A stretch of DNA of 64,000 bases from DAIDHZ01 sp035480255 (GTDB taxonomy: Bacteria; Chlamydiota; Chlamydiia; Chlamydiales; SM23-39). The translations under genes were made by a program, and so were the position numbers. The notes below the pieces were generated by a model. The model did not search any database, was not told the origin of the DNA, and saw only the letters and a list, made by a program, of their open reading frames with translations. Below, in pieces: positions 41,215 to 50,616 of this stretch. The stretch is taken from positions 1 to 64,000 of the forward strand of contig CAZVXF010000001.1 in assembly GCA_964630875.1 (NCBI GenBank), given 5' to 3'. Numbering within the stretch: position 1 is the stretch's first letter; each line of letters starts with the position of its first letter.

Positions 41215-41739
41215 TTAGATCTTTATGAAGCGCTCGCCTGGTTTTGCACCACCGCCCATTGGAGCACCTTTTTGAGGTTGCTGTGGCATTCCTGGCATTT
41301 GGAAAGGTCCTGGATCTTCGCCTGCGCAAATTTTTGTCACAATTCCACGCCATTTTTCCACTGTCTCTACAAAAAGAGGAGCAAATCGACGAAGAGCTGC
41401 TGCATCAACACCTAAGCCCATGTCGAGCACGCAGTGCATGAGAATGAGTTCTTCTTTCGGAGCCACACCAATGCCGCCGCCAGCCATTTGGCCGCCAAGC
41501 ATTGAGCCTTCTAGAAGTCTTGAATAGAGTTTCAATAAGATTTTATCATCTTTTGGCAGACCATCCAGAATCGGTGCATAAAGATACAGTCTGTCAGAAT
41601 TTTGCTCGTAAGTGATATGCAATGAAAAAGTATTATCAATTCCGAGAATACAGGTGTGATTTTCGTCGAAATCCAGAGCATCAAGATTTAGTTCTTTACC
41701 GAATTCTTTTAAATTTGCCTTTGCGTTTTCGTAGGACAT
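41215..41739 (-). CDS. slc1: Type III secretion chaperone Slc1 (SycE-like)
   Basis: A 174-residue class I (Tir/CesT-type) chaperone. From recall it follows Chlamydia Slc1 closely: CILGIDNTFSLHITYE, SDRLYLYAPILDGLP, LLEGSMLGGQMAGGGIGV, LILMHCVLDM and a VEKWRGIV helix, with a Pro/Gly/Met-rich tail. Slc1 binds N-terminal regions of early effectors such as TarP and delivers them to the type III apparatus. ATG 41739 has AGGAGAACC as ribosome site. A promoter (41796-41824) and a strong terminator show it is a single-gene transcript. Confidence 0.92.
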   Translation of the reverse strand: MSYENAKANLKEFGKELNLDALDFDENHTCILGIDNTFSLHITYEQNSDRLYLYAPILDGLPKDDKILLKLYSRLLEGSMLGGQMAGGGIGVAPKEELILMHCVLDMGLGVDAAALRRFAPLFVETVEKWRGIVTKICAGEDPGPFQMPGMPQQPQKGAPMGGGAKPGERFIKI

Positions 41740-41795
41740 TGAGGTTCTCCTGAATATAACTTTGCGACCTTAAAAAAATAGCCGCAGTACATTAT

Positions 41796-41824
41796 TTTAT
41801 AGTCCTTTCCTGAATAGCCTGCAA
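41796..41824 (-). promoter_or_regulatory. Predicted promoter of slc1
   Basis: On the minus strand, TTGCAG (41824-41819) and TATAAA (41801-41796) are 17 bp apart, with a ~57-base leader before the slc1 ATG. The -35 is a weak match. Confidence 0.5.
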
Positions 41825-41872
41825 GTAAATTAGAAAAAAAACCTAAGATCAGTTATATGAAAAATAATTTAT

Positions 41873-43879
41873 ATGGATAGAATGATTGCCACTCAAGGAG
41901 AAAGCTCTCCACTCGGCCTTTCAATCACTGCAACGATGGCTAATTTTGCTGTTTTTTCAAAAAATGCAACGGCTGTCACTCTTGGACTCTTTTCTCCAGG
42001 ATTTAAAGATGTGCAAAGACAATTCCCGATGCATAGAACGGGCGATATTTGGCACATTCGTCTCACGGATGTCCCAGAAGGAACGCAATATGCTTATAAA
42101 GCCGCCGGTCCCTTCTCACATGATACAAATGAACTGTTTAATGAAAATATTTGGCTTGCTGACCCCTATGCCAAGATTTTAGACATTCCGCGCATTTGGG
42201 GTGCAAAAGATCGAGCCTATCGAACGCCTGTCCTATCTGCTCCCACTTTTGATTGGGAAGCAGTGACATCGCCGAATATCAAACCAGAAAACCTCGTCAT
42301 TTATGAAATGCATGTCCGAGGCTTTACACAGCACCCCTCTGCTAACGTTGAAAATCCAGGGACTTATTTAGGTCTGATTGAAAAGATCCCCTACTTAAAA
42401 AAGTTGGGCATCAATGCAGTCCAATTAATGCCTGTTTTTGAATTCGATGAAATTCATAGTAGAGACCTTCAACCACAAACAGGAGAACCTCTTCCGAATT
42501 ATTGGGGCTATAATACTCTTTTTTTCTTTGCACCTATGCGTCGATTTGCAGCGACGAACTCTCTTTTAGCTCCAATTCATGAATTCAAAACGATGGTTAA
42601 AAAGCTTCACAAGGAAGGCATTGAAGTTTTCCTCGATGTTGTCTTCAACCATACAGGCGAAGGCAATGAGCGCAATTACTATATTCATTTTAGAGGCCTT
42701 GACAACCGTATCTATTACATGGTGGATGAACAGGGTCACTATCGAAATTTTACTGGATGTGGGAACACAGTCAACTGCAATCATCCAGATGTGCAAACAT
42801 TCATTGTCGATTGCTTAAAATATTGGATTGAAGAGATGCATATCGACGGCTTTCGATTTGATCTTGCCTCGATATTTACGAGAGATTTAAATGGCTATCC
42901 CCTCGCAGTATCTCATGCGCCAGTTCTCGAAGCGATTACAAACTTATGCAAAGACAACAATGTGAAACTCATTGCTGAAGCATGGGACGCGGGGGGGCTT
43001 TATCAAGTTGGCCTATTTCCAAATCATTGGAAAAACTGGTCTGATTGGAATGGGAAATATCGAGATAGTGTACGCCGTTTTATTAAAGGAACGCCGTCTC
43101 AAGTAGGCGCATTTGCCGATTCGCTGATGGGAAGCCAATCGATTTATGGAGAATCAGGAACCCCATTATCCAGCATTAACTTGATCACTGCCCACGATGG
43201 ATTTTGCTTACGAGATCTTGTCACCTATCAAATGAAACACAATTATGATAACGGCGAAATGAATAACGATGGGTGTAATTCCAATGACAGTTGGAACTGT
43301 GGTGCTGAAGGGCCAACCATTAATCCAGGAATTGCAACTCTTCGCGAAAGACAAATGCGCAATTTCTTACTGGCTCTATTTCTCTCGCAAGGAGTTCCTA
43401 TGATTTTAATGGGAGATGAATACGGTCATACAAGAAAAGGAAATAACAATCCCTTTGTACAAGACAATGAAATCAACTGGTTTTTGTGGAATATCCTAGA
43501 AAAAAATGAAAAAATCTTCAATTTTGTCTCATCTCTGATTGCTTTTAGAACAAAACAAAATTCACTGAAGCATACACATTTTCTTTCGACAAAAGATGTC
43601 AGCTGGCATGGGATCAATCCAGATCATCCCGATTGGGGCGATGAATCGCGTTTCCTCGCGTTTACCTTAGTGGGTTCTCCTCCGATTTATGCAGCATTCA
43701 ATGCATTCAGCCATCCGATCAAAGTCACACTTCCTCCAAAAAGCAAATGGAAACAAATCTTAAGAACAGATAACGATTGGGATGCGCATTGTTTGAATGA
43801 ACCGGAATGTGGAACTCTGCTGACAGATCAAGTCGAATTACCCGCATACTCATCCATCCTTTGTTTTGCCACTTCGTAA
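41873..43879 (+). CDS. glgX: Glycogen debranching enzyme GlgX
   Basis: A GH13 isoamylase-type enzyme of 668 residues that cleaves alpha-1,6 branches of glycogen. An N-terminal CBM48 domain (residues ~10-100, LGLSITATMANFAVFSKNA) precedes the (beta/alpha)8 barrel. Catalytic residues are readable: DGFRFDLASIF (Asp nucleophile), LIAEAWDAGG (Glu acid) and LITAHDGFCLRDLV (transition-state Asp), with VFLDVVFNHTGEGN as conserved region I. Length is usual for the family. The start is ATG 41873, with ATG 41882 as an alternative. It is divergent from slc1, a pairing also found in Chlamydia as I recall. Confidence 0.95.
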   Translation: MDRMIATQGESSPLGLSITATMANFAVFSKNATAVTLGLFSPGFKDVQRQFPMHRTGDIWHIRLTDVPEGTQYAYKAAGPFSHDTNELFNENIWLADPYAKILDIPRIWGAKDRAYRTPVLSAPTFDWEAVTSPNIKPENLVIYEMHVRGFTQHPSANVENPGTYLGLIEKIPYLKKLGINAVQLMPVFEFDEIHSRDLQPQTGEPLPNYWGYNTLFFFAPMRRFAATNSLLAPIHEFKTMVKKLHKEGIEVFLDVVFNHTGEGNERNYYIHFRGLDNRIYYMVDEQGHYRNFTGCGNTVNCNHPDVQTFIVDCLKYWIEEMHIDGFRFDLASIFTRDLNGYPLAVSHAPVLEAITNLCKDNNVKLIAEAWDAGGLYQVGLFPNHWKNWSDWNGKYRDSVRRFIKGTPSQVGAFADSLMGSQSIYGESGTPLSSINLITAHDGFCLRDLVTYQMKHNYDNGEMNNDGCNSNDSWNCGAEGPTINPGIATLRERQMRNFLLALFLSQGVPMILMGDEYGHTRKGNNNPFVQDNEINWFLWNILEKNEKIFNFVSSLIAFRTKQNSLKHTHFLSTKDVSWHGINPDHPDWGDESRFLAFTLVGSPPIYAAFNAFSHPIKVTLPPKSKWKQILRTDNDWDAHCLNEPECGTLLTDQVELPAYSSILCFATS

Positions 43880-43995
43880 CAAGCCTCTTTAAAACCTGCA
43901 TTCTTAAAAAAAAATAACAGCATGATCATATACCCAGCTCTTTACTGAAATGAAATCGCTTTGCTATGCTTCAGTTTAAAAAAAAGGAAAAATTC

Positions 43996-44625
43996 ATGCG
44001 CTACTTTCTTCTATTCGCTTTCTCACTTTTTCTTGTCAGTTGCTCGCATCGGACAGATTATATGACTCGATTCCATGAAGATGGAAGAGCAAAACCTGTT
44101 GCTGCGATCGCATCCATGATTGACACTTCCTCTTTTGAACTACCCTGGAGTATTTCAGAAGAACTTACGTCCATGATTTCTTCACAAATTAGACAAGGGG
44201 GAAAGATTTTCGTTGTCGCTAAGGAAGACGACGCATTTTCTGAAAATCCATTTGGAGCCGATCTATCTTGGGTAAAGAGAGAATTTTCCGATCAAGAATT
44301 TGCTGTATTTTTAGAACTCGTTGAACATGAAATTGTTCCAGCGGCAAAATCGAAGAATGACTTGCCCCAAGAAATCTCTTCTCATCTGAATATGGCCGTT
44401 CGTCTGAGAGTTGTTGACAACCGCGGTGCTACCCCAAAAATTGTGCTCCAAGAAATTGTGAAAGACACATATTTCATCCCAAAATCTGTTTCAGAGGAAA
44501 CACATTCAATCACTTGGGGAAATCCTGCTTTTGCAAAAACTCCCATGGGGATTGCTCATGCGCAACTCACTCGTGAGCTAACCAGTCGAATTAGCGACTA
44601 CATCCTTCTTGCGAAAAGTAGATGA
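43996..44625 (+). CDS. Putative outer-membrane lipoprotein
   Basis: A 209-residue protein with a type II signal peptide (MRYFLLFAFSLFLVSC, lipobox LVSC, Cys at residue 16). The mature part is a mixed alpha/beta domain with no enzyme motif seen. ATG 43996 has AAGGAAAAATTC upstream; an in-frame upstream ATG at 43966 would bury the signal peptide. It starts an operon with CPBP protease, PP2C phosphatase, NifS and DUF6314 genes, joined by 4-bp overlaps. I recall a similar order in Chlamydia trachomatis (CT253-CT260 region), but did not verify it. Confidence 0.8.
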   Translation: MRYFLLFAFSLFLVSCSHRTDYMTRFHEDGRAKPVAAIASMIDTSSFELPWSISEELTSMISSQIRQGGKIFVVAKEDDAFSENPFGADLSWVKREFSDQEFAVFLELVEHEIVPAAKSKNDLPQEISSHLNMAVRLRVVDNRGATPKIVLQEIVKDTYFIPKSVSEETHSITWGNPAFAKTPMGIAHAQLTRELTSRISDYILLAKSR

Positions 44626-45455
44626 GTGTTCTTGCTTTCGCAATTCTTGCGATCATTACGCTTACCATTGGATGGAAAAGAAACTTTTTTTCTTTTCCAT
44701 CCGGTCACTGGTTTTATCAAATTCGGTGGCACCATGTTGCTTTTGCTTTTTTCATCTATTTTCTTTTTTCTGTAATCCTATCTCCATGGGTCGGAAAATG
44801 GTTACAAAAAATATTGATTCATAATCATTCAACACAATCAATTTTAAGCTATGCGACTTGGTTAAATTTTATTAATTCGACAATGATTTTTGTTTTCTTG
44901 ATGGTCGTTCTGACCGCATTACCAGTATTGAGAAAAATGGGGTCGCGTGAACCTTTCTCCTATTTACAAGATTTAGGAGCAGCATTGACTGCATGGGCAA
45001 TTTCCTTTCCATTGATTGTATTTGTCAATCAAGGATTAGATTGGATTGTTACCCATATTTTTCATGTGGCTCATGCGCCTGAACAACTTGCCGTTCAATT
45101 TCTTAAAATGACTTTAGGCTATCCCGTTCTTTTTATTCTAGCGCTGCTCTCTATTGCTGTTTTAGCACCTCTTGTCGAAGAAGTTCTTTTCCGAGGTTTT
45201 TTACAATCTTTTATTCGACAACATTTGGGTAAAAAACAAGCCATTTTTATCACATCCTTGCTCTTCTCTCTCTTTCATTACTCGCCTGAACAAAAAATAT
45301 CTAATCTGACGATTGTTGGTTCTCTGTTTATTTTTTCCCTATTCTTAGGTTTTGTTTACGAAAAAAGAGAATCTCTTCTAGCTCCGATTTTTTTACATTC
45401 CTTATTTAACACAGTCAATGTAATGAATTTGTATTTCTTAGGAAAAACCTTGTGA
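44622..45455 (+). CDS. CPBP-family intramembrane protease
   Basis: A 277-residue membrane protein with about 7-8 helices and the three CPBP/Abi motifs: APLVEEVLFRGFLQSF (EExxxR), FSLFHYSPE (FxxxH) and FLHSLFNTVNVM (HxxxN). The family contains glutamic-type CAAX prenyl endopeptidase relatives; bacterial members often have unknown substrates. It overlaps the lipoprotein and PP2C genes by 4 bp each (ATGA and GTGA), so the operon is translationally coupled. Confidence 0.88.
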   Translation: MSVLAFAILAIITLTIGWKRNFFSFPSGHWFYQIRWHHVAFAFFIYFLFSVILSPWVGKWLQKILIHNHSTQSILSYATWLNFINSTMIFVFLMVVLTALPVLRKMGSREPFSYLQDLGAALTAWAISFPLIVFVNQGLDWIVTHIFHVAHAPEQLAVQFLKMTLGYPVLFILALLSIAVLAPLVEEVLFRGFLQSFIRQHLGKKQAIFITSLLFSLFHYSPEQKISNLTIVGSLFIFSLFLGFVYEKRESLLAPIFLHSLFNTVNVMNLYFLGKTL

Positions 45456-46174
45456 AATTCATATCTCATGGAAAAACCGATATCGGTTGTATTCGCACAA
45501 ATAACGAAGACGTTTGGGTCGCTTTACCGCATCTTGGTTTTTTTGCAATTGCTGATGGAATGGGCGGCCATAATGCTGGAGAAGTAGCGGCTCAAAAAAC
45601 AATTGATTTTCTGATTTCTAAAATTTCTGAAATTAAAGAATACGATATCATGGAGGTAATTATTGAGCTCCGATATCTCATTGAAAAGGCAAATCAACAT
45701 ATTCATATTTTAGGCTCTAGCTTTCCTGAATATCAAGGAATGGGAACCACGCTCTGTTGTCTTCTGTGGACGCATTCTGCGATTGTATATGCTCATGTTG
45801 GAGATAGCCGAATATATAGATTTCGAGACAATAAACTGTCTCTTCTGACTCAAGATCATTCATTACTCGCAAAATGGCTTTCTACTGGGAAATTAGCCGA
45901 AACATGCGCTACGCCTTTTCCATATAAACATGTGATTACAAGATCAATTGGTGGATCTGGGAAGGCCAATCCTGAAATTGCCGTCGCGACTTATCAAGAA
46001 GGCGATCTTTTCTTTCTTTGCAGTGATGGTTTGACAGATGCAATGACTCTTGAAGAGATGGAGGAAATCTTAATTCAAGAAAAAAATCTAGAAAATGCTG
46101 CCTCTTTATTCATTGAAAAGGCAAAAATTAAAGGCGGTTCTGATAACATGACAATTGTCATGGTTAAACAATGA
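45452..46174 (+). CDS. PP2C-family serine/threonine phosphatase
   Basis: A 240-residue PPM/PP2C phosphatase. Metal-binding motifs are present in order: TNNEDVW (motif 1), FFAIADGMGGHNAGEVA (motif 2), YAHVGDSRIYRF (motif 5), LTQDHSLL, FLCSDGLTDAM (motif 8) and GGSDNMTIVMV (motif 11). It dephosphorylates Ser/Thr residues and would counteract Hanks-type kinases. The start is GTG 45452, overlapping the upstream stop. Cytoplasmic, without regulatory domains. Confidence 0.93.
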   Translation: MKFISHGKTDIGCIRTNNEDVWVALPHLGFFAIADGMGGHNAGEVAAQKTIDFLISKISEIKEYDIMEVIIELRYLIEKANQHIHILGSSFPEYQGMGTTLCCLLWTHSAIVYAHVGDSRIYRFRDNKLSLLTQDHSLLAKWLSTGKLAETCATPFPYKHVITRSIGGSGKANPEIAVATYQEGDLFFLCSDGLTDAMTLEEMEEILIQEKNLENAASLFIEKAKIKGGSDNMTIVMVKQ

Positions 46175-47295
46175 ATCGTATTTATTTAGACAACAATGCA
46201 ACCACCGCTCTCGATCCACGGGTATTCAAAGCAATGCTTGTCGATTTACAAGGGCCTCCTGCCAATCCTTCTAGCGTCCACTGGTTTGGGACCCAAGCAA
46301 AAAACCATCTTCAGCAAGCGCGCTCATCGATCGCCTCTTTTTTTCAAGCTAAACCTGAGGAAATTACTTTTACTTCTGGAGGAACAGAAAGTGCCAATCT
46401 TTTTCTCCGAGGTCTCGGAACAAAAGGCCACGTTATCTCCACCAAAATTGAACATTCTTGTGTCCTTAAAACCCTACAAGCTCTTGAAAAAGAGGGCTTA
46501 AAAGTAACCTATTTACCAGTCGGTCCTTGGGGCGCGCCTCTTAGCGAAGACTTAAAAGCTGCGATTCGATCTGATACAATTGCAATCGCCTTGAGCGCCG
46601 CAAATAATGAAACAGGCGTACGACTTGACCTTGAGACTTTTGCTGATATTGCTCATCAGCATCACATTCCTCTTTTCATAGATGCCGTGTCTTTCATAGG
46701 AAAAGAACCTTTTCCAATGCACCCTGGAATTACAGCTGTCACTCTTAGCGGTCATAAATTTCATGCGCCAAAAGGGGTAGGGGCTCTTTTTTTGCGCTCC
46801 TCTCTAAAACTAAAAGCTCAAATGACTGGCGGAGAACAAGAATATCAACATCGCGCAGGAACAGAAAATTTAGCTGGCATTTTGGGACTTGCAAAAGCGC
46901 TCGAAATTGTGCAAAAGGATCAAATTCAAATTTCGCAACATCTGAATGATCTTCGTCTTCACTTAGAACACGGTCTACAAAAAGAAATCCCCATTGTTCT
47001 GATCAATGGCGAAGGCCCTAGAATTTCCAACACGTCGAATCTGTGTTTCCCCGACATTGATGGCGAAACCCTTCTGATTCAGCTAGATATGGCAGGAATT
47101 GCCGTGTCCCATGGTTCGGCATGCGCATCGGGAGCACTTGAGCCATCACGAGTCTTAATTCAGATGGGAATTCCCCAAAAAATGGCTCGCAGCTCTCTTC
47201 GGTTTTCCTTAAGTCGGATGAATACCCGTGAAGAAATCGATCTAGTCATTGAAAAAACATCGCAAATCGTTCAAAAGCTTTCCAAGATGAAATGA
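46171..47295 (+). CDS. NifS/IscS-like cysteine desulfurase
   Basis: A PLP-dependent class V aminotransferase of 374 residues. It begins YLDNNATTALDP, then EITFTSGGTESANLF, the Lys site TLSGHKFHAPKGVGALF, MTGGEQEYQHRAGTENLAGI and the active-site Cys loop SHGSACASGALEPS. Such enzymes supply sulfur for Fe-S clusters and tRNA thiolation. The Cys loop contains 'SACASG', as in the NifS/IscS group. No iscU-like partner was seen nearby. It overlaps the genes on both sides by 4 bp. Confidence 0.92.
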   Translation: MNRIYLDNNATTALDPRVFKAMLVDLQGPPANPSSVHWFGTQAKNHLQQARSSIASFFQAKPEEITFTSGGTESANLFLRGLGTKGHVISTKIEHSCVLKTLQALEKEGLKVTYLPVGPWGAPLSEDLKAAIRSDTIAIALSAANNETGVRLDLETFADIAHQHHIPLFIDAVSFIGKEPFPMHPGITAVTLSGHKFHAPKGVGALFLRSSLKLKAQMTGGEQEYQHRAGTENLAGILGLAKALEIVQKDQIQISQHLNDLRLHLEHGLQKEIPIVLINGEGPRISNTSNLCFPDIDGETLLIQLDMAGIAVSHGSACASGALEPSRVLIQMGIPQKMARSSLRFSLSRMNTREEIDLVIEKTSQIVQKLSKMK

Positions 47296-47765
47296 CCCAA
47301 ACGATTTTTAATCATTTTGAAGGATCCTGGCAGTTCAAGCGAATCACTCCTCATGGCAAAATGATTGGTGTGGCGCGTTTTACAAACAAAACCCCTAACG
47401 AATTGCATTATAGAGAAGAAGGTCTATTCATCAGGGAAACAATACCGAAAGTCAGTTCAGAAGATGACAACGAGCAGTATACTCATAAAATCTTTCAAGA
47501 ATACATCTACCGATTAGAAAATGACAAAATCGTCATCTATTTTAATGAAAAGCCACCTCGCTTATTTCATCGATTAGAATTTACAGATGATTCCCAAGCG
47601 TTTGGATTTCACCTATGTAAATCCGACCAATATGAAGCTTTTTTTCATTTTGAGAGCCCTGAAAAGTTCACTGTTACGTATTTAGTGAAGGGTCCTAAAA
47701 AAAATTATACGATCAATACCACGTTCCAAAAGTATGTAAAAACGACTCTACCGGGACAGTTTTAA
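47292..47765 (+). CDS. DUF6314-like lipocalin-type protein
   Basis: A 157-residue protein predicted to be a beta-barrel: FNHFEGSWQFKRITPHGKM, LHYREEGLFI, YIYRLENDKIVIYF and PRLFHRLEF alternate in the manner of DUF6314 proteins. These are small lipocalin-like domains of unknown ligand. It ends the lipoprotein-CPBP-PP2C-NifS operon, overlapping NifS by 4 bp. The family call is from pattern recall. Confidence 0.6.
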   Translation: MTQTIFNHFEGSWQFKRITPHGKMIGVARFTNKTPNELHYREEGLFIRETIPKVSSEDDNEQYTHKIFQEYIYRLENDKIVIYFNEKPPRLFHRLEFTDDSQAFGFHLCKSDQYEAFFHFESPEKFTVTYLVKGPKKNYTINTTFQKYVKTTLPGQF

Positions 47766-47834
47766 AAAGAGATAAACCCGAAGTTCAGATTCATTTTACC
47801 TAGAATGGAAAGCGGAATTTTAAAACGAGTGTAA

Positions 47835-49025
47835 CTAATCGTTCAGACTGGATACTAAAACAGTACCTACTCCAAGCATTGTCGCATCCTTAACGACGAA
47901 CTCGAACGAATCTACCCGAACAATTTCCCCACTTACTGGGGCATGGCCTAGTTCTCGAATCATTAGATCGCCAATCGTTTCGTCTTCGTCACTTGGAATT
48001 TTCGCATGGAATTCTTGGTTGAATGCATGAATTGTCATTTCACCTGGGAGCGTGCGCTCAATATAAAATAAGGGAGATTCTTCTGTAATTGGGATGGTTG
48101 CCTCTTTCCCAAAAATCTGTGAAATAATCTGATCTAAAGTAAGAATACCACATGCCTTTCCGCTCAGATCAAGAATGACAGCAGCGCTTTGTTTATTTGT
48201 TCGGAACTGATGCAAGACTTCCAGAATCGAAGTTTCTTTAGATACAAACCAAGGCGCTTTCGATTTTTCAAAAATTGGATCTAAATTTTCGAGTCTTAAT
48301 AAATCGCGGACAAAAGCAAATGCAACAATTTGATTTTTCTGATGACGGTAAAAGAAAATCATCGGATCATAATGATTTTTAAGGTGTTGAGTAACGTCTT
48401 GAAGATTTGCCGTTGTTGGAACTGTGATGGCCTGTTCTAAGGGGGTCATCATTTCTGCAGCAGATCTGTTTTTAAACTGAAAAATTTTCTCCGTGAGCAC
48501 GTTCAGTTCATCCTCGCTGTCCTCTCTTTGTAGAAAAGCAATCGCAACCTCATCTCGCGAAAAAGCAGCCGTCGTATCTTTAGATTTTCCAATCATTTTT
48601 GAAATCAGACCAAACAACCAGATTAGAGGAAGAAAAATGCGAGAAATCACAGAGATATAAGGGACTAAAGCAAGCGAAAGTTGAGACGGATGACGTCGGG
48701 CCGCAAACATCGGCGACAATTCCCCAACAATAACAACCAGAAATACTTGCGTAATGGGTGCGATATCCGGATTTAGATTGAGATACTCATAAAATTTACG
48801 TGAACATTCAGAACCAATTAACAAAGCGGTATTGACGCCAATCAAAGTCGTGCCAAAGAATCGAGACGGATGCTGTAAAAGAGAACAAAGCCAAATCGCC
48901 CGACGATTGCCTATGCTCGCGTAATATTGCAATCGGATTCGACTCGCTGACAGAGATGCCATTTCAAAAAGGGCAAAGAGCCCTTGAATGAAAACCGAAA
49001 GCAAAGTGAGAAATAAATAAATCAT
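47835..49025 (-). CDS. DUF21/CBS-domain protein (CNNM/CorC-like)
   Basis: A 396-residue protein. The N-terminal DUF21 (CNNM) membrane domain (~1-160) has LFALFEMASLSASRIRLQYY and helices around VFLVVIVGELSPMFAARR. A CBS pair (~190-310) includes MTPLEQAITVPT and SKETSILEVLHQFRTNKQSA, and a CorC/HlyC-like C-terminal domain ends SGEIVRVDSFEFVVKDA. Relatives are annotated as hemolysins (TlyC) but are more likely Mg2+/Co2+ transport modulators. Paired with a paralog upstream, 4-bp overlap. Confidence 0.88.
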   Translation of the reverse strand: MIYLFLTLLSVFIQGLFALFEMASLSASRIRLQYYASIGNRRAIWLCSLLQHPSRFFGTTLIGVNTALLIGSECSRKFYEYLNLNPDIAPITQVFLVVIVGELSPMFAARRHPSQLSLALVPYISVISRIFLPLIWLFGLISKMIGKSKDTTAAFSRDEVAIAFLQREDSEDELNVLTEKIFQFKNRSAAEMMTPLEQAITVPTTANLQDVTQHLKNHYDPMIFFYRHQKNQIVAFAFVRDLLRLENLDPIFEKSKAPWFVSKETSILEVLHQFRTNKQSAAVILDLSGKACGILTLDQIISQIFGKEATIPITEESPLFYIERTLPGEMTIHAFNQEFHAKIPSDEDETIGDLMIRELGHAPVSGEIVRVDSFEFVVKDATMLGVGTVLVSSLND

Positions 49026-50251
49026 TGCTTTCCATTCCTCAGACGGCGCACATAGATTCTTAAAATGCGATTAGGTTCAGCTTCGATCACATGAAATAAA
49101 AATGAATCCGTTGAAAATTTTGTACCCACTTTCGGTATATCGCCGATTTGCTCAATGAGAAAACCAGCAAGCGTTACAATATTTTCTTTCGTTGGCAAAG
49201 CAACTCCAAAGATTTCTTCAAAATCTGTCAGTTCCAACTTTCCGCTTGCAATGATCGCATCAGGTCCAGATCTCGTATAGAGAGTGCTTAAATCTCTTCG
49301 ATCTTTAATTTCACCAATGACAGCCTCAATCAAATCTTCCTGAGAAATAATGCCTGAAATAGATCCATATTCATCGACAACAATCGCTAAACTCTCCCCT
49401 CTTTCTCGGAGATTTTGTAATAAAGTCCAACTTCTCGTTGTTTCCGGCACAAAGTAAGGTTTTTTAACAATGGATCGCAAATCGGAACTTTTCTGAATTT
49501 GATTTCTATTCAAAAAATAGCGACGTGTAGTCAGAATGCCAATCATTTTTTCTAGATTCCCATCACACACAGGAACACGGGTCGTTTCTAAATCTACAAA
49601 AAGATGAATGAGTTGCGATAATGGCTGATTGATGTCGAAATAAAGGACCTCATCGCGAGGTCGCATACGCTCTCGAACAATCGATTCTTGTAAATCAAGA
49701 GTCCCTTCCACTAAATCGCGCTCTTGAGCCATTAAAATCCCTTTTTCTTCAGAGGTTTGAAGAACATGACGAAGTTCATCTGAGGAGATTGCGTCTTCTT
49801 TCTTTAAAAAGAAGAACAAAAATCGAGAGATCCAATTGGTCAGTCTTGTTAATGGCTTCCGAATCGGCGTCAATACTTTTGAAAACCAATCCACAAAAGG
49901 GGCTACTTTGATTGCAAAAGGGACATTTTTCTGATAAGCAAACGATTTAGGAATGATTTCTCCAAAAATCAGAACAAGTATCAGAGGAACTCCCACTTTA
50001 TAGACCCAGCTATCGCCGGTAAACAGATTTGCGACTGTATTTTGGATAAGTATGTTTACTAACATGTTGAGCATCAACAATGTAACTAATACATCACGCG
50101 GTCGCGTCATGAGAGAAAAAATCAAACGTCGGTTACGAATCGGACTGCCTTGAAAAGACTTCAGAGTCGTATGTGAAATCGAAAAAAGAGCCGTTTCAGA
50201 TCCAGAAATCAGCGCAGAAATAGTAATCAGAAAAACGAGAAGCGCGATCAA
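49022..50251 (-). CDS. DUF21/CBS-domain protein (CNNM/CorC-like)
   Basis: A 409-residue paralog of the downstream gene. The DUF21 domain starts MIALLVFLITISALISGSET and contains LILVLIFGEIIPKSFAY. CBS pair: VEGTLDLQESIVRERMRPRD, then LLQNLRERGESLAIVVDEYG with GSISGIISQEDLIEAVIG. The CorC/HlyC C-terminal domain follows. The start is TTG 50251, one base after the DivIC-like gene's stop. As a tandem pair the two may form a heterodimeric ion transporter. Confidence 0.88.
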   Translation of the reverse strand: MIALLVFLITISALISGSETALFSISHTTLKSFQGSPIRNRRLIFSLMTRPRDVLVTLLMLNMLVNILIQNTVANLFTGDSWVYKVGVPLILVLIFGEIIPKSFAYQKNVPFAIKVAPFVDWFSKVLTPIRKPLTRLTNWISRFLFFFLKKEDAISSDELRHVLQTSEEKGILMAQERDLVEGTLDLQESIVRERMRPRDEVLYFDINQPLSQLIHLFVDLETTRVPVCDGNLEKMIGILTTRRYFLNRNQIQKSSDLRSIVKKPYFVPETTRSWTLLQNLRERGESLAIVVDEYGSISGIISQEDLIEAVIGEIKDRRDLSTLYTRSGPDAIIASGKLELTDFEEIFGVALPTKENIVTLAGFLIEQIGDIPKVGTKFSTDSFLFHVIEAEPNRILRIYVRRLRNGKQ

Positions 50252-50252
50252 A

Positions 50253-50531
50253 CTAGCTACCTGTGAAATGCACTTTGAGATACCCTTCCGGGACGACTCC
50301 TAGATCACGCATGAGAATCATTTCAATCCAAGCCGGATCATCTTGAGAGGCAATTTTCAATTCCAGATACTCTTTTTCGAGGGTTGCTAAACACTTTGCT
50401 TTTTCCATTTCTTGAAGAAGAGCCGTGTATTCGCTATAGATATTGCGTTTTTTTTTCACAGCTTTTGAATAGATAAAGCTTGTGACCAAACAAAATGCGA
50501 AAACAAAAAACCAGCGCTTACAAAATGTCAT
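50253..50531 (-). CDS. DivIC/FtsB-like small membrane protein
   Basis: A 92-residue protein with one N-terminal membrane helix (WFFVFAFCLVTSFIY), a charged coiled-coil stretch (SEYTALLQEMEKAKCLATLE, residues ~33-52), and the ending DPAWIEMILMRDLGVVPEGY. This resembles the 'iE..aR..LG.v..gE' finish of septum initiator proteins FtsB/DivIC. I start it at ATG 50531; a longer frame upstream would run into ruvB and is unlikely. It lies divergent to ruvB and one base upstream of the CBS gene. A divisome role is a hypothesis from topology and motif. Confidence 0.6.
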   Translation of the reverse strand: MTFCKRWFFVFAFCLVTSFIYSKAVKKKRNIYSEYTALLQEMEKAKCLATLEKEYLELKIASQDDPAWIEMILMRDLGVVPEGYLKVHFTGS

Positions 50532-50616
50532 ACAATCAGAATTCGAATCACCTTGGGTATAACTTAAATATAGCCGCAGAAATCGTTTCTTGCTACATTT
50601 TTCAATAAATACGAAT

